DNA from: Acidobacteriota bacterium
Lineage (GTDB): Bacteria > Acidobacteriota > Thermoanaerobaculia > Multivoradales > J023
Reading direction: 5' to 3'
DNA: 64,000 nt
Assembly: GCA_029263395.1 (NCBI GenBank)
Contig: JAJCXO010000189.1
Span: 1 to 64,000, forward strand
The notes under the pieces are model-generated. The model saw nothing but the letters and a program-made list of their open reading frames with translations, had not been told where the DNA came from and did no database searches. The translations under genes were made by a program, and so were the position numbers. Shown here piece after piece: positions 9,497 through 18,039 of the stretch; the first letter of the stretch is position 1; each line of letters opens with the position of its first letter.

Positions 9497-11091
9497 TAGC
9501 GCGCACCCGCCCCTGGGTTTTGCCGTGCCGCAATCATCTTCTGGATCGCATCCCTTAGGGTGGATTCAGAGTCGAGCAGGAACTGCGCCGACGTCACAAC
9601 CTCGACCCCTTCGTCGAGACCGCCACGAACCTCGGCAAAACCTTCCGCCTCATGCCCGAGGGTCACCTCACGCGGCGCGAAGCGGCCTTCCCCAAGGGCC
9701 ACAACAACAACGTTGCGACGACCGGTCCTCAAAACCGCCTGGCTGGGCACAGCCAACACATCACGTACCATCACCGGCTGTAACTCGACGGTGGCGTACA
9801 TGCCACTGCGCAACCGGTGGTTGCGATTCGGTATCTCGATTTTGGCGCGCATGGTGCGCGTCTTCTCAGACAACTCAGGCTCGAGAAACCGGACCTTTCC
9901 ATGAAAAACCTCACCGGGAAAGTAAGACAGCTCGATCGCCGCGGTGGTCCCCTCACGGACCCAGACCAGTTGGTGCTCGAACAGCTCGACGGATAGCCAA
10001 AGGCTCGACAAATCGGCAATATGAAACAGTTCCATCCCAGGTTTTACCGCCATGCCTTCGAGCCCCGCGATGCGCTTCATGACCAAGCCACCGGCGGGCG
10101 CCGCCACTTCGAGGGTGCGGAACACCTCGCGGGTCTCTACGAGCCGTTCGATCTGCCGTGGAGAAATATCCCAGTAGCCGAGCCGAGTCCGCGCCGAGTC
10201 CACCATCGACAGCGCCCGCTGCTGCGTATCCTCGGGCGCCGCGCTCATATCCCCAGCAAAATCGATCGCCGACAGCAGCTCCTGCTGGGTCTGAACCAAC
10301 TCCGGTGAGTAGATCTCGAACAGCGGCTGACCGCGCTTTACCTCCTCGCCAACATAGTTGACGTAAACCTTCTCCACCCACCCCGAATATTTGGTGGTCA
10401 CCGTCACCATCCGCTGCTGGTCGAACTCCAGGTGACCGATGGTGCGAATCGGCCGCGTCAAGTCACGGCGAGTCACCACCTCGGTGCGCACGTTCATGTT
10501 CTGGACCACCGCTGGGTCGATCCGCACCACCGAGCCGCCCGCGGAACTCCCACCTTTGGCCTCGTCGGCATAAATCGGCACATAGTCCATGCCCATCGAG
10601 TCTTTGGCCGGCACCGGCGAGGTGATCATCGGATCCATCGGGTTGCGGTAAAAGAGGATCTCGCGACTACCTTCGAGCTTGCTGCCACCGGCTGCAACGA
10701 GATCCTGGCCGTCAATCGGGCAGGTGCCCGGCACACTTTCAGAAATGCTGGAGTGATCGGGGCAGGTCCAAGCCGCGGCGCTCGCCGGTTCGAACTCCTC
10801 TTCGGTCTGCGCCAACCCCTGGATCGGCGTCAGATTCATATTGCAAATTGGGCAGAGTCCGGGCTCGTCTTCGATCACGTGGGGGTGCATACCGCAGGTC
10901 CAGAGTTGGTCATCGGCTGGCTGGTCGTGGGCTTCCAGCGTCGATTCGCCCTTGCCGTGGCGCAAGCCGAGGAGGTCCATCGGTAAAAATTGCGCCACCA
11001 CAATACCGACGACCACCGCCAGGATCACCAGCACCGTCGTCCTGATGACTGCCTTCGTGGAGGCGTTGGTTCCAGGCTGCGTTTCAGTCAT
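9496..11091 (-). CDS. cusB: CusB-type periplasmic adaptor with three metal-binding modules
   Basis: 531-residue membrane-fusion protein linking the RND pump to the TolC-type channel. An N-terminal membrane anchor (TTVLVILAVVVGIVVAQFL) is followed by three short heavy-metal-binding modules: about residues 63-88 (WTCGMHPHVIEDEPGLCPIC), about 107-132 (WTCPDHSSISES ... CPIDGQDL) and about 146-172 (FYRNPMDPMITSPVPAKDSMGMDYVPIY). Then come the lipoyl/hairpin and beta-barrel parts (YSGWVEKVYVNYVGEEVKRG; ELFEHQLVWVREG). The second module keeps only one Cys pair and the third uses Met instead of Cys. Its start overlaps the upstream tolC-like stop (ATGA). Confidence 0.92.
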   Translation of the reverse strand: MTETQPGTNASTKAVIRTTVLVILAVVVGIVVAQFLPMDLLGLRHGKGESTLEAHDQPADDQLWTCGMHPHVIEDEPGLCPICNMNLTPIQGLAQTEEEFEPASAAAWTCPDHSSISESVPGTCPIDGQDLVAAGGSKLEGSREILFYRNPMDPMITSPVPAKDSMGMDYVPIYADEAKGGSSAGGSVVRIDPAVVQNMNVRTEVVTRRDLTRPIRTIGHLEFDQQRMVTVTTKYSGWVEKVYVNYVGEEVKRGQPLFEIYSPELVQTQQELLSAIDFAGDMSAAPEDTQQRALSMVDSARTRLGYWDISPRQIERLVETREVFRTLEVAAPAGGLVMKRIAGLEGMAVKPGMELFHIADLSSLWLSVELFEHQLVWVREGTTAAIELSYFPGEVFHGKVRFLEPELSEKTRTMRAKIEIPNRNHRLRSGMYATVELQPVMVRDVLAVPSQAVLRTGRRNVVVVALGEGRFAPREVTLGHEAEGFAEVRGGLDEGVEVVTSAQFLLDSESTLRDAIQKMIAARQNPGAGAR

Positions 11092-12578
11092 GAGTTCGAC
11101 TCGTTTTCCTCGTTCGTAGTCGCTTTTAAAGGCTGCACTGGGCGACCGACCGCACGCTCCAGCTGGGCCCAGGCGACGGCAAGATCGGTCCGGGTTCTGG
11201 CAGCGGCGATCCGCACTTCGAACAACACCACCTCAGCGTCCAATAGATCCACCGCGTTGAGTTTGCCAGTGCTGTAGGCCGTCTCGGCCGACCGCAGCGC
11301 CTCGCGAGCTTGTTTGAGCAAGACGGTCTCGAGCAGATTCAAATGCTGGAAGAACAGCGGCATGCGGGCGGTGAGGTCACCGATTGAGCTTTCGACCTGA
11401 GCCAGCACATACCGCTTGGCATTCTCGGCCGCCCACCGCGACGCCCGAGCCTCTTCGACCCCGGCTTCTAGCTTGCGCCGCCACACCGGCAGATTCAGCG
11501 AGCCGGTGAGGGCCAGGATGTCGTCACCGTTGTCCTCCGGCGGCTGTAGCCGGCCAAGCGTGTCGTCCCGTCGACCGACAGCGGTGTATGACAGGCCTAG
11601 GGTCACATCGGGCCGAAAACCCTTTTCGGCCAGCTGGATCAGCGTCTCACCGGCGGCGACTCTGGCCGCCGCGGCGGCCAGCTCCGGTCGCCAGGTCAAC
11701 GCGTCGCGACGCAGCACCGTGCGATCGAACCGCAAGACACCAGGCTCAGACAGGGCAAATTCCGGCAGCTCAAAAACCCCGAATGGTGCATCGGCTGGCC
11801 GGTCACGGAGCCGGTTGAGGGAGGCCCCCAGCATCACGTGATGCTCCGCAATCTCGAGCAGTTGGGTGTCGACGCGGGTGATCTGCGTCTGAATACGCAC
11901 AATCTCCTGCTGCAGTCCAGTGCCTGAAGCGTAGCGCGCCTGAGCCGCTCGCTCATAACGCACCAGGGATTTGCGCTCCTCTTCCACAATCGCCTGATGG
12001 TCGACGTGGAACGCCATCTCATAAGCCAAGCGACGAATTTCGGTCAGCTTGTCGAGACGTATCTCCTCGACCTCAGCCTCTGCCGCCGCGGCGTGGAACA
12101 GAGCCACCTGTTCCGCCAAGGCCAACTTGCCGAACCACGGCAACCGCTGACTGATCGAGGCGCTCAGGCGCTGCGGACCCGCTCGAGTCTCCGCCGGCAA
12201 GGCAAAAATCGTCAATGCCGCCACCGGATCGGGCAACGCCCGCACTTGCGGTGCGCGCACCGCCGCCGCCGCTGCCAGGTGTTTCGCCCGAGCGATCTCC
12301 GGATTACGTTCGAGGACCTCCGCCGCCACCTCGTGCAACGTCATCGACTCGATTGACCGCAACAGAGCCTCGGACGACCTGCCCATCCGCTGACGGCGAT
12401 CGTCCCCAGCCGGCTGAGCGGCCGAGACCGGGCTCGATTGAGCCGGCTGACTCGACAAAGTCGACTGGCTCGACTGAACCAGAGGTTCTGAAACTTCGGG
12501 CGCTTGGGCCACAGCCGTCGCGCTCCATCCAATCGCCTGGCTGACCAGCAGCCAAGACACCATCTTCCTGAGATGCAT
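11088..12578 (-). CDS. cusC: TolC-family outer-membrane channel of the copper efflux system
   Basis: 496-residue outer-membrane factor that completes the tripartite exporter. The ATG at 12578 has AAGGAG four bases upstream and starts a signal peptide (MVSWLLVSQAIGWSATAVAQ); the 16 residues available further upstream look like leader sequence. Two long helical hairpin halves are visible (NPEIARAKHLAAAAAVRAPQ; WRPELAAAAARVAAGETLIQ), and the end reads AYSTGKLNAVDLLDAEVVLF, a common closing motif of CusC/TolC proteins. There is no lipobox Cys, unlike E. coli CusC. A four-base overlap with cusB supports co-translation. Confidence 0.88.
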   Translation of the reverse strand: MHLRKMVSWLLVSQAIGWSATAVAQAPEVSEPLVQSSQSTLSSQPAQSSPVSAAQPAGDDRRQRMGRSSEALLRSIESMTLHEVAAEVLERNPEIARAKHLAAAAAVRAPQVRALPDPVAALTIFALPAETRAGPQRLSASISQRLPWFGKLALAEQVALFHAAAAEAEVEEIRLDKLTEIRRLAYEMAFHVDHQAIVEEERKSLVRYERAAQARYASGTGLQQEIVRIQTQITRVDTQLLEIAEHHVMLGASLNRLRDRPADAPFGVFELPEFALSEPGVLRFDRTVLRRDALTWRPELAAAAARVAAGETLIQLAEKGFRPDVTLGLSYTAVGRRDDTLGRLQPPEDNGDDILALTGSLNLPVWRRKLEAGVEEARASRWAAENAKRYVLAQVESSIGDLTARMPLFFQHLNLLETVLLKQAREALRSAETAYSTGKLNAVDLLDAEVVLFEVRIAAARTRTDLAVAWAQLERAVGRPVQPLKATTNEENESNS

Positions 12579-12646
12579 GATGCTCCTTTTCGAAGTAGGT
12601 TCGCCGCACGCCGGAGGGCGCGGCACGCACTACACCGAAAGGGGCA

Positions 12647-13165
12647 TCAAATCAGGAAGGCACTATGAAGCGTATACAGCGACCGTGGTGCCAGCTGGGG
12701 CGGCCGTTGCCGAGGATCTTCGATCCGCTGAGAACCGGCTAGAGGCGCGGCAAACGCGATCGCGCTCTCAATAACTATGTCGGCCGTGATCGTCATGGCG
12801 GGGACAGCCGAAGTGTCCGGCGTCGGCGCGTCGGCGATCAAGCAACAGTCCATCGTCGCCGCCATTGATGCTTGCGGTTGGCAAGCTTCGGTGTCGGCGA
12901 TTGCTTCGGTTGCAGCCTCGTCGTCCGCGGCCGTCTCGTCGGCCTCATGACAGGGCTTGTCTGCTGCAGAAGGCTTGTCGGCTGCAGGCTGGCTATCGGC
13001 TGTAACGCCGTGGCTAGCAGCGTGGCCTGCCGGCTCTGCCAGGCTGGCCGAGTCCATTCCGCGCGTCACGCAATGCTCAACGGCGCAATTCCCGCACAGC
13101 GACGCTGCAAGCGGCGTGGTGAGGAACAGGGCGATTAGCCCGTAGCAGAGTACCCGGGACTTCAT
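12647..13165 (-). CDS. secreted Cys/Met/His-containing protein leading the copper operon
   Basis: 172 residues: a signal peptide (VLCYGLIALFLTTPLAASLC) followed by LCGNCAVEHC, an acidic Ala/Asp/Glu-rich linker with scattered Cys and His (KPCHEADETAADDEA), a MAATMDCCLI motif and a hydrophobic stretch. I do not recognise a family. As first gene of the Cus operon, 68 bp before cusC, and with its soft-metal ligands, it may be a periplasmic copper-binding protein. No Shine-Dalgarno sequence is evident. A possible promoter (TTGTGC, 17 bases, TAGGGT) ends six bases before the ATG, which would make the message leaderless. That promoter reading is weak. Confidence 0.65.
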   Translation of the reverse strand: MKSRVLCYGLIALFLTTPLAASLCGNCAVEHCVTRGMDSASLAEPAGHAASHGVTADSQPAADKPSAADKPCHEADETAADDEAATEAIADTEACQPQASMAATMDCCLIADAPTPDTSAVPAMTITADIVIESAIAFAAPLAGSQRIEDPRQRPPQLAPRSLYTLHSAFLI

Positions 13166-13287
13166 CTTTTTACCCTAGCCCAGATCTCGGACCAGCACAA
13201 GCAATCCACCCGAGTCGTGACCTGTTCTTGACATCCAATCGACTCGCTCCCCCCTTAATTGCCAGCGTACCGAGCTTCCCGAGGGGC

Positions 13288-13962
13288 CTAAGTTTTGCGG
13301 CCAACAAAAATCACGTGATGTGCTCCCTTGCCGGGTCGCTCGCGGACCCGGTGGGTGGTGGCTTCGAAGCCTGCCTTGTGCATGCGCAGGTTGAAACTCG
13401 GATCGTTGCCCGCCGACCACACGGCGAGCACTCCAAACGGGGCGAGGGCCGCGTAGGCCGCTTCCAAACCGCGTTGACCGTAGAGGTGTCGGTTGCTCTG
13501 CAGGGTCAACGCGTCGGGCCCATTGTCGACATCCAGCAGGATGACGTCGAACAGCTCGGGGGTCGTGGACAACACCAAAGCGACGTCGCGCTCGTCAATC
13601 CGCACCCGTGCGTCCTCGAGGGGAGCATCGGCCAAGTGCGCCAACGGTCCACGGTTCCACTCGACGACCGCCGGAAAAAATTCAGCCACAATGACCACCG
13701 CGTCTGGGCTCTGGTCCAACTGATCTAGGGTGGCACGCAAGGTGAACCCCATACCGAGCCCGCCAATCAGCACTCGCGGTGCCGGGCGAACACCCAACAT
13801 CGTCAACGCCAGACGCGCCATCTCCTCTTCCGATCCGTGAGCACGGCTGGTCATCAGATCTTCCGAGTCGATCTGAATGAGGAACCGGTCGCCACGCTGG
13901 TACAACACCAGCTCGCCCTCGTCCTGGGTGACGACAAAGTCGAGGATACGTCGTGGTTGCAT
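13288..13962 (-). CDS. spermidine synthase-like (SAM/polyamine synthase fold) protein
   Basis: 224-residue cytoplasmic protein with the Rossmann fold of spermidine synthase/SAM methyltransferases: a glycine-rich motif in PRVLIGGLGMGFTLRATLD, then FDVILLDVDNGPDALTL (motif DVDNGP) and YAALAPFGVLAVWSAG. It lacks the N-terminal beta domain of classic SpeE and is shorter, so it belongs to the compact SpeE-like group whose substrates are mostly unknown. It is monocistronic, back to back with the large Ig-repeat gene and 122 bp from the copper operon. The ATG at 13962 is supported by the conserved family-type N-terminus (ILDFVVTQDEGELVLYQRGD). Confidence 0.82.
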   Translation of the reverse strand: MQPRRILDFVVTQDEGELVLYQRGDRFLIQIDSEDLMTSRAHGSEEEMARLALTMLGVRPAPRVLIGGLGMGFTLRATLDQLDQSPDAVVIVAEFFPAVVEWNRGPLAHLADAPLEDARVRIDERDVALVLSTTPELFDVILLDVDNGPDALTLQSNRHLYGQRGLEAAYAALAPFGVLAVWSAGNDPSFNLRMHKAGFEATTHRVRERPGKGAHHVIFVGRKT

Positions 13963-14022
13963 AGGTTGATTCGAGCAGGATCAGGCGAACGAAAGAAAGA
14001 CGAGTGTATCGACGCGAAGGCT

Positions 14023-14106
14023 CGAGTGACCGAAGTGGCTGGCACCTCGATCCTGGGTGTTCCCCCGAGTGACCGAAGTGGCTGGCACCTCGATCCTGGG
14101 TGTTCC
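14023..14106. repeat. imperfect tandem duplication, 41-bp units, 43-bp period
   Basis: The 41-bp sequence beginning CGAGTGACCGAAGTGG occurs at 14023-14063 and again at 14066-14106, separated by two C residues. The period is not a multiple of three, so the copies are read in different frames (VTEVAGTSILGV, then SDRSGWHLDPGC). It marks the apparent start of the large Ig-repeat ORF. Confidence 0.9.
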
Positions 14107-17100
14107 GAAGACGCCAACGGTATCGCCGCGGTGAAAGTGAATGGCGACCCGGTCTCTGTGCTAGACGGCGCCTTTACCACTGACGTCGAGTTGCTTGAGG
14201 GAACCAACCCGATCAGGGTCGAGGTTCGCGACCAAGCAGGCAACGTCTCTCGGCAGACCCGGCAAGTGGACCGGATGGTGACCCCCTCGATTTCGATTGA
14301 CGCGCCACTGAACCGAAGTTTGGTACTAAGTTCTAGCGTCCTGGTAGAAGGTTCTGTCGACGATCCAGGGGTAGCGGTTGTGGTCAACGGCGTGCCGGCG
14401 ATAGTAACCGGCGCCACCTTCGCTGCTTCGATACCGATTGCGGAGGGGCTCACCCTGTTGACGGCGACGGCAATCGACGGACAGGGGCGATCGTCGACAG
14501 CCACAGTCTCGGTCGTCCGCGACTCGACGCCCCCGGTTGTGGTGTTGAGCTCGCCTACCGCTGGCGCCGTGATTCGTCAGCCGACGATTTCAGTCGCTGG
14601 GGTGGTCAACGACACCGCAAGTGGATACCAGGGGATCGAGCCGATCACAGTGACTGTCAACGGGATAACAACGCCCGTCGAGAACCGCAGTTTCCTGCTG
14701 CCGGATCTTCCCCTGACACCCGGCGACAACCCGATTACGGCGGTGGCCACAGACCACGCCGGCAACATGGCCCAGGCGAGAGTGGTTGTCCACTTCGACG
14801 ACAGTCCGGGGCCCAGGCTAGCTTCGGTTTCGGGTAATCACCAGTCAGCCGTGGTCGGTAAGCCACTGCCTCAGCCGCTGATCGTTGAGCTGGTTGATCT
14901 CGCTGGGCAACCCTTGCCGGGGGAGCAAATCCACTTCGCGGTCATTGCCGGCAACGGCTCCCTCGACGGTGACAAACGGCAGGTCATCGTTTCGACCGAT
15001 GCCGCCGGAAGAGCTTCGGTCGACTTCAGACTCGGCAGTCGCGCCGGAGGTGGCACCCATCGGGTATTGGCGCGAGCCAGCGATTCGGGGCTGACGGTGG
15101 AGCTGAGTGCCAGCGCGACCGCGGCGGAACCGGCTCACCTGCTAGTGGACTCGGGAGACTCTCAAGTGGGTCTCGCGGGCCAGCCCTTGCCGATGCCATT
15201 TTCAACCGTCGTGACCGACGCCAGCTTCAACCGCTTGGCTGGGGTGGATGTCCTGTTTCGGGTGATCCGGGGAGGCGGAGTCTTCGACGACGGCAGCCAA
15301 GAGAAAATTGTGACCAGCGACAGCCAGGGTGCAGCCAGCGCCGTGCTGACGTTGGGGCCTGCGGAGGGCGTTGCCAATAACGTAGTTTGGGCGATGCTAG
15401 GACCAGGCCCTGACGATCCGCTGGCGGGTTTTGCCGCTTCGGGCCGTGTCGCCGGAGATCCGGCTGAAACCGCCATTGTTGGGTTGGTGCTCGACAACAC
15501 CGACCGGCCCGTTCCGGGGGTCACCGTTCAAGTGGTGGAAAGTGGCCAAACAGCTCAGGCTGACGCCAGCGGCTTCTTCCGTCTCCCGAGCGCCCCGGTG
15601 GGTACCGTCCATCTGCATGTCGATGGTTCGACAGCAACAGTCCCGGGCGTCTGGTCGAGTCTCGAGTTTGTGCTCACGACAATCCCTGGGCGCGACAACG
15701 ACCTCGGTCGACCGATTTACACTTTGCCCATCGATGTCGAGCGCGGTCTGGCAGTGAGCGCGACGACGGGTGGCACCTTGACGCTGCCGGAGTTCCCTGG
15801 CTTGGGCCTCGAGATCGAACCGGGTGCGGTGACCTTCGCAGATGGTGGCCACAGTGGGGTCGTCAGCGTCACCCTGGTCCACAGCGACAAGGTTCCGATG
15901 GTGCCAAATTTCAGCCAGCAGCCGCGATTTGTGATCACGGTGCAACCCGCCGGTGCGGTGTTCGATCCACCCGCCCGGCTCAGTTTCCCAAATGTTGATG
16001 GCCTCGCCCCGGGTCAGGTGACCGAGCTTTATTCCTTCGATCATGATCTCGGCCGCTTCGTCTCTATCGGCCCGGGTGCGATCACTGAAGACAGCACAAC
16101 ACTGGTCTCGCTGCCGGGCTTTGGGATTGTCAAGGCAGGTTGGCATTGCGGCGGTAATCCCTCAGGGTCGGGAACCACTCACGATTGCCCGGATTGCAAC
16201 GCATGTGTCGAAAACAACTGCCAGTCGGATCCTGGGCAGAACGGCGACGAGTGCGAAGATGACGGTGACAGTTGTACAGTGGACTTGTGCATAAACGGCG
16301 TTTGCAGCCATTGGAACCAACGGATCACCAGCTTCGGGGCTACGGGCGACGGCCAGAGGTTCATCAAGATGTTTCTCGGCGGGTGCGTCGATTTTCGAAC
16401 CGTGGCCGAGACCCAGCACTGCGAGATTGACAGCTATTCGTGGGAGTTCAAAGAAGGCGTGACGAGCAGCGACCCGACACCTACGGCGTGTTACGGCGAC
16501 ATTGGAGTCTTTCCATGGCGTGTCGAGGCTAGCTGTGGGGAATGCGCTGACAATGGTGATTTTGGTGTGGTCAAGATCGAGTGTCCGGGCATCGACATTA
16601 CCGGCATGGATCCAGACGTAGGTTTCCTCAGCCCGGGCTGCCCAACGACGTTTTTGGCTGAAACGTCGCCAGCCGGGTTCAATATCAAGTGGCGTCTTCC
16701 GAGCGGTGGTAGCCTGGATGGCGAGGCGACAATTGACGCCAGTGGTGAACTGGCCATCGCCAGCACGGCGCCGTCTGGAACAGTTACAGTAGAAGCGGCG
16801 GCAGGAGGAAATTTTGATGAAAGTGCATGCGTCGCTACGACCAGCGCACAGGTATTCAGCGCGCCGGGTTTGCCAAAGGGGCCGTGGGATCTCAATCCAT
16901 CAGAATTCATGTGGGGCTTTATGAACCCTTTGTGCCTTCGGCGTCACCAAAACATAGCAGAAGTCGCCAGAGAAGCGACGAATGAAGTCTTCACGTGTGG
17001 AACTAGGGATGGCGAAGTGGGCAACGCATTTCAACATGCGTTTGTCAACTGCCTGTTTTCCGTGACTTGTGGTCCGGCCGACGCCGAAGGATTTTGGAGT

Positions 17101-17355
17101 GCGCACGAAGACAGCACCCACAGTAACAACGCCCACCAAGCACGGATGGACTTTCATAACAACGAGGTTGGGCGAAGAGTCGGTCAGAAGCTTGGTTTGG
17201 GAGCAACGGCTGATCAATGCTCGGCCGAGATTCTCGGCGCGCTGTTCAACGATGAGCTGCGCTGGTTGCCTCCCAACCCGACTCGGTGTCCCGGCTTCGA
17301 AAAGAACTTACCCCCTGCATCGCCATGTATCCGAGAGGATCGTGGTTTCCGATAA
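14026..17355 (+). CDS. Ig/invasin-repeat surface protein with toxin-like C-terminal domain; 5' end probably lost
   Basis: Open frame of about 1,109 residues. From the N-terminus: three Ig-like repeats (for example PPVVVLSSPTAGAVIRQP), two Big_1/invasin-like domains (AVVGKPLPQPLIVELVDLAG; GLAGQPLPMPFSTVVTDASF), a carboxypeptidase-regulatory-like segment (VPGVTVQVVESGQTAQADAS), a Cys-rich stretch at 16186-16310 (CPDCNACVENNC), and a C-terminal domain with GNAFQHAFVNC ... WSAHEDSTHSNN ... MDFHNNEVGRR. That last pattern (RHA/QHA, AHE, MDxHNN) resembles DUF6973-type domains found at the ends of secreted toxins. No signal peptide is present. The frame continues upstream to 13837, antisense to the spermidine synthase-like gene. 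I set the start at a GTG preceded by GAAGG, but it is unresolved, and the gene may be an N-terminally truncated remnant. Confidence 0.6.
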   Translation: MTEVAGTSILGVPPSDRSGWHLDPGCSEDANGIAAVKVNGDPVSVLDGAFTTDVELLEGTNPIRVEVRDQAGNVSRQTRQVDRMVTPSISIDAPLNRSLVLSSSVLVEGSVDDPGVAVVVNGVPAIVTGATFAASIPIAEGLTLLTATAIDGQGRSSTATVSVVRDSTPPVVVLSSPTAGAVIRQPTISVAGVVNDTASGYQGIEPITVTVNGITTPVENRSFLLPDLPLTPGDNPITAVATDHAGNMAQARVVVHFDDSPGPRLASVSGNHQSAVVGKPLPQPLIVELVDLAGQPLPGEQIHFAVIAGNGSLDGDKRQVIVSTDAAGRASVDFRLGSRAGGGTHRVLARASDSGLTVELSASATAAEPAHLLVDSGDSQVGLAGQPLPMPFSTVVTDASFNRLAGVDVLFRVIRGGGVFDDGSQEKIVTSDSQGAASAVLTLGPAEGVANNVVWAMLGPGPDDPLAGFAASGRVAGDPAETAIVGLVLDNTDRPVPGVTVQVVESGQTAQADASGFFRLPSAPVGTVHLHVDGSTATVPGVWSSLEFVLTTIPGRDNDLGRPIYTLPIDVERGLAVSATTGGTLTLPEFPGLGLEIEPGAVTFADGGHSGVVSVTLVHSDKVPMVPNFSQQPRFVITVQPAGAVFDPPARLSFPNVDGLAPGQVTELYSFDHDLGRFVSIGPGAITEDSTTLVSLPGFGIVKAGWHCGGNPSGSGTTHDCPDCNACVENNCQSDPGQNGDECEDDGDSCTVDLCINGVCSHWNQRITSFGATGDGQRFIKMFLGGCVDFRTVAETQHCEIDSYSWEFKEGVTSSDPTPTACYGDIGVFPWRVEASCGECADNGDFGVVKIECPGIDITGMDPDVGFLSPGCPTTFLAETSPAGFNIKWRLPSGGSLDGEATIDASGELAIASTAPSGTVTVEAAAGGNFDESACVATTSAQVFSAPGLPKGPWDLNPSEFMWGFMNPLCLRRHQNIAEVAREATNEVFTCGTRDGEVGNAFQHAFVNCLFSVTCGPADAEGFWSAHEDSTHSNNAHQARMDFHNNEVGRRVGQKLGLGATADQCSAEILGALFNDELRWLPPNPTRCPGFEKNLPPASPCIREDRGFR

Positions 17356-17370
17356 GACTGGAGTATGTCT

Positions 17371-17928
17371 ATGAAAGTCTGGTTCCGTTGGATGGCCCTT
17401 TTGCTCGTTTCGTTGATGACTGGCAGCTGTTCGACTAGTTTGAAGTTCCCGCTTCCAGCTTCAGATCCAGAACTCGAACTGCATACTCCCTTCCTTGGAA
17501 CCTGGTCGCTTGAACAAGCCGGTGGCCAAGTTCCTCCGAATCCGATTGAATTTCGAGTAGCACTCGACGGGGCAGAAAACCTGCTCGTGGATTATTCACA
17601 GGGCTCTGAGTCGCGCTCTGAGAAATTCCATCTCGCTCAGGTTGGAGCGCTCATTTTTGCCTTCATCGAAGATCAGCAATCGCCCGGCATTTGGAATGTC
17701 GGCCAGCTTGAGCTGTCAGACTCCGGACAAAAGCTGACGGTTGGGGCCCTTGCTGTCGCACCCTTGAAACAGCACATTGCGGACGGAGTGGTCGCTGGTC
17801 GCATCGACTACTGGGATGCTGACCGGGACCTCTTGAAAATCGAGGCGGCAGCCACTGAACTCGCCGCCTACTTTGCTGAACATCCTACCGTCTTCGTCGA
17901 TGCGGCCGTCCTGACCAAAGTGGAATGA
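17371..17928 (+). CDS. small lipoprotein, paralogue A (possible immunity protein)
   Basis: 185 residues. GGAG lies seven bases before the ATG at 17371, better placed than for the ATG at 17365. The N-terminus is a lipoprotein-like signal ending in SLMTGSCSTSLKFPLP. The mature part has about 160 residues with a conserved core shared with the next gene: LGTWSLEQAGGQVP, then APLKQHIADGVVAG, IDYWDAD, DLLKIEAA and a C-terminal VLTKVE. No family is recognised. It starts 15 bases after the stop of the large toxin-like gene, the position typical of an immunity gene in polymorphic toxin loci; that role is inferred from position and envelope location only. Confidence 0.75.
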   Translation: MKVWFRWMALLLVSLMTGSCSTSLKFPLPASDPELELHTPFLGTWSLEQAGGQVPPNPIEFRVALDGAENLLVDYSQGSESRSEKFHLAQVGALIFAFIEDQQSPGIWNVGQLELSDSGQKLTVGALAVAPLKQHIADGVVAGRIDYWDADRDLLKIEAAATELAAYFAEHPTVFVDAAVLTKVE

Positions 17929-18039
17929 TGTCCTTTTACTCGACCATGAACTATGGCTACTGACGATGCCGTTATCTCACATCAAGCACGGATTGAGTCA
18001 GGGTACTAGGTCGGTCCAAGAGACAGGCGGCATCTTTAT

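Noticed and set aside
13288-13962. Classic spermidine synthase (speE)
   Set aside because: The fold motif is present but the N-terminal domain and usual length are missing, so only a SpeE-like label is justified.
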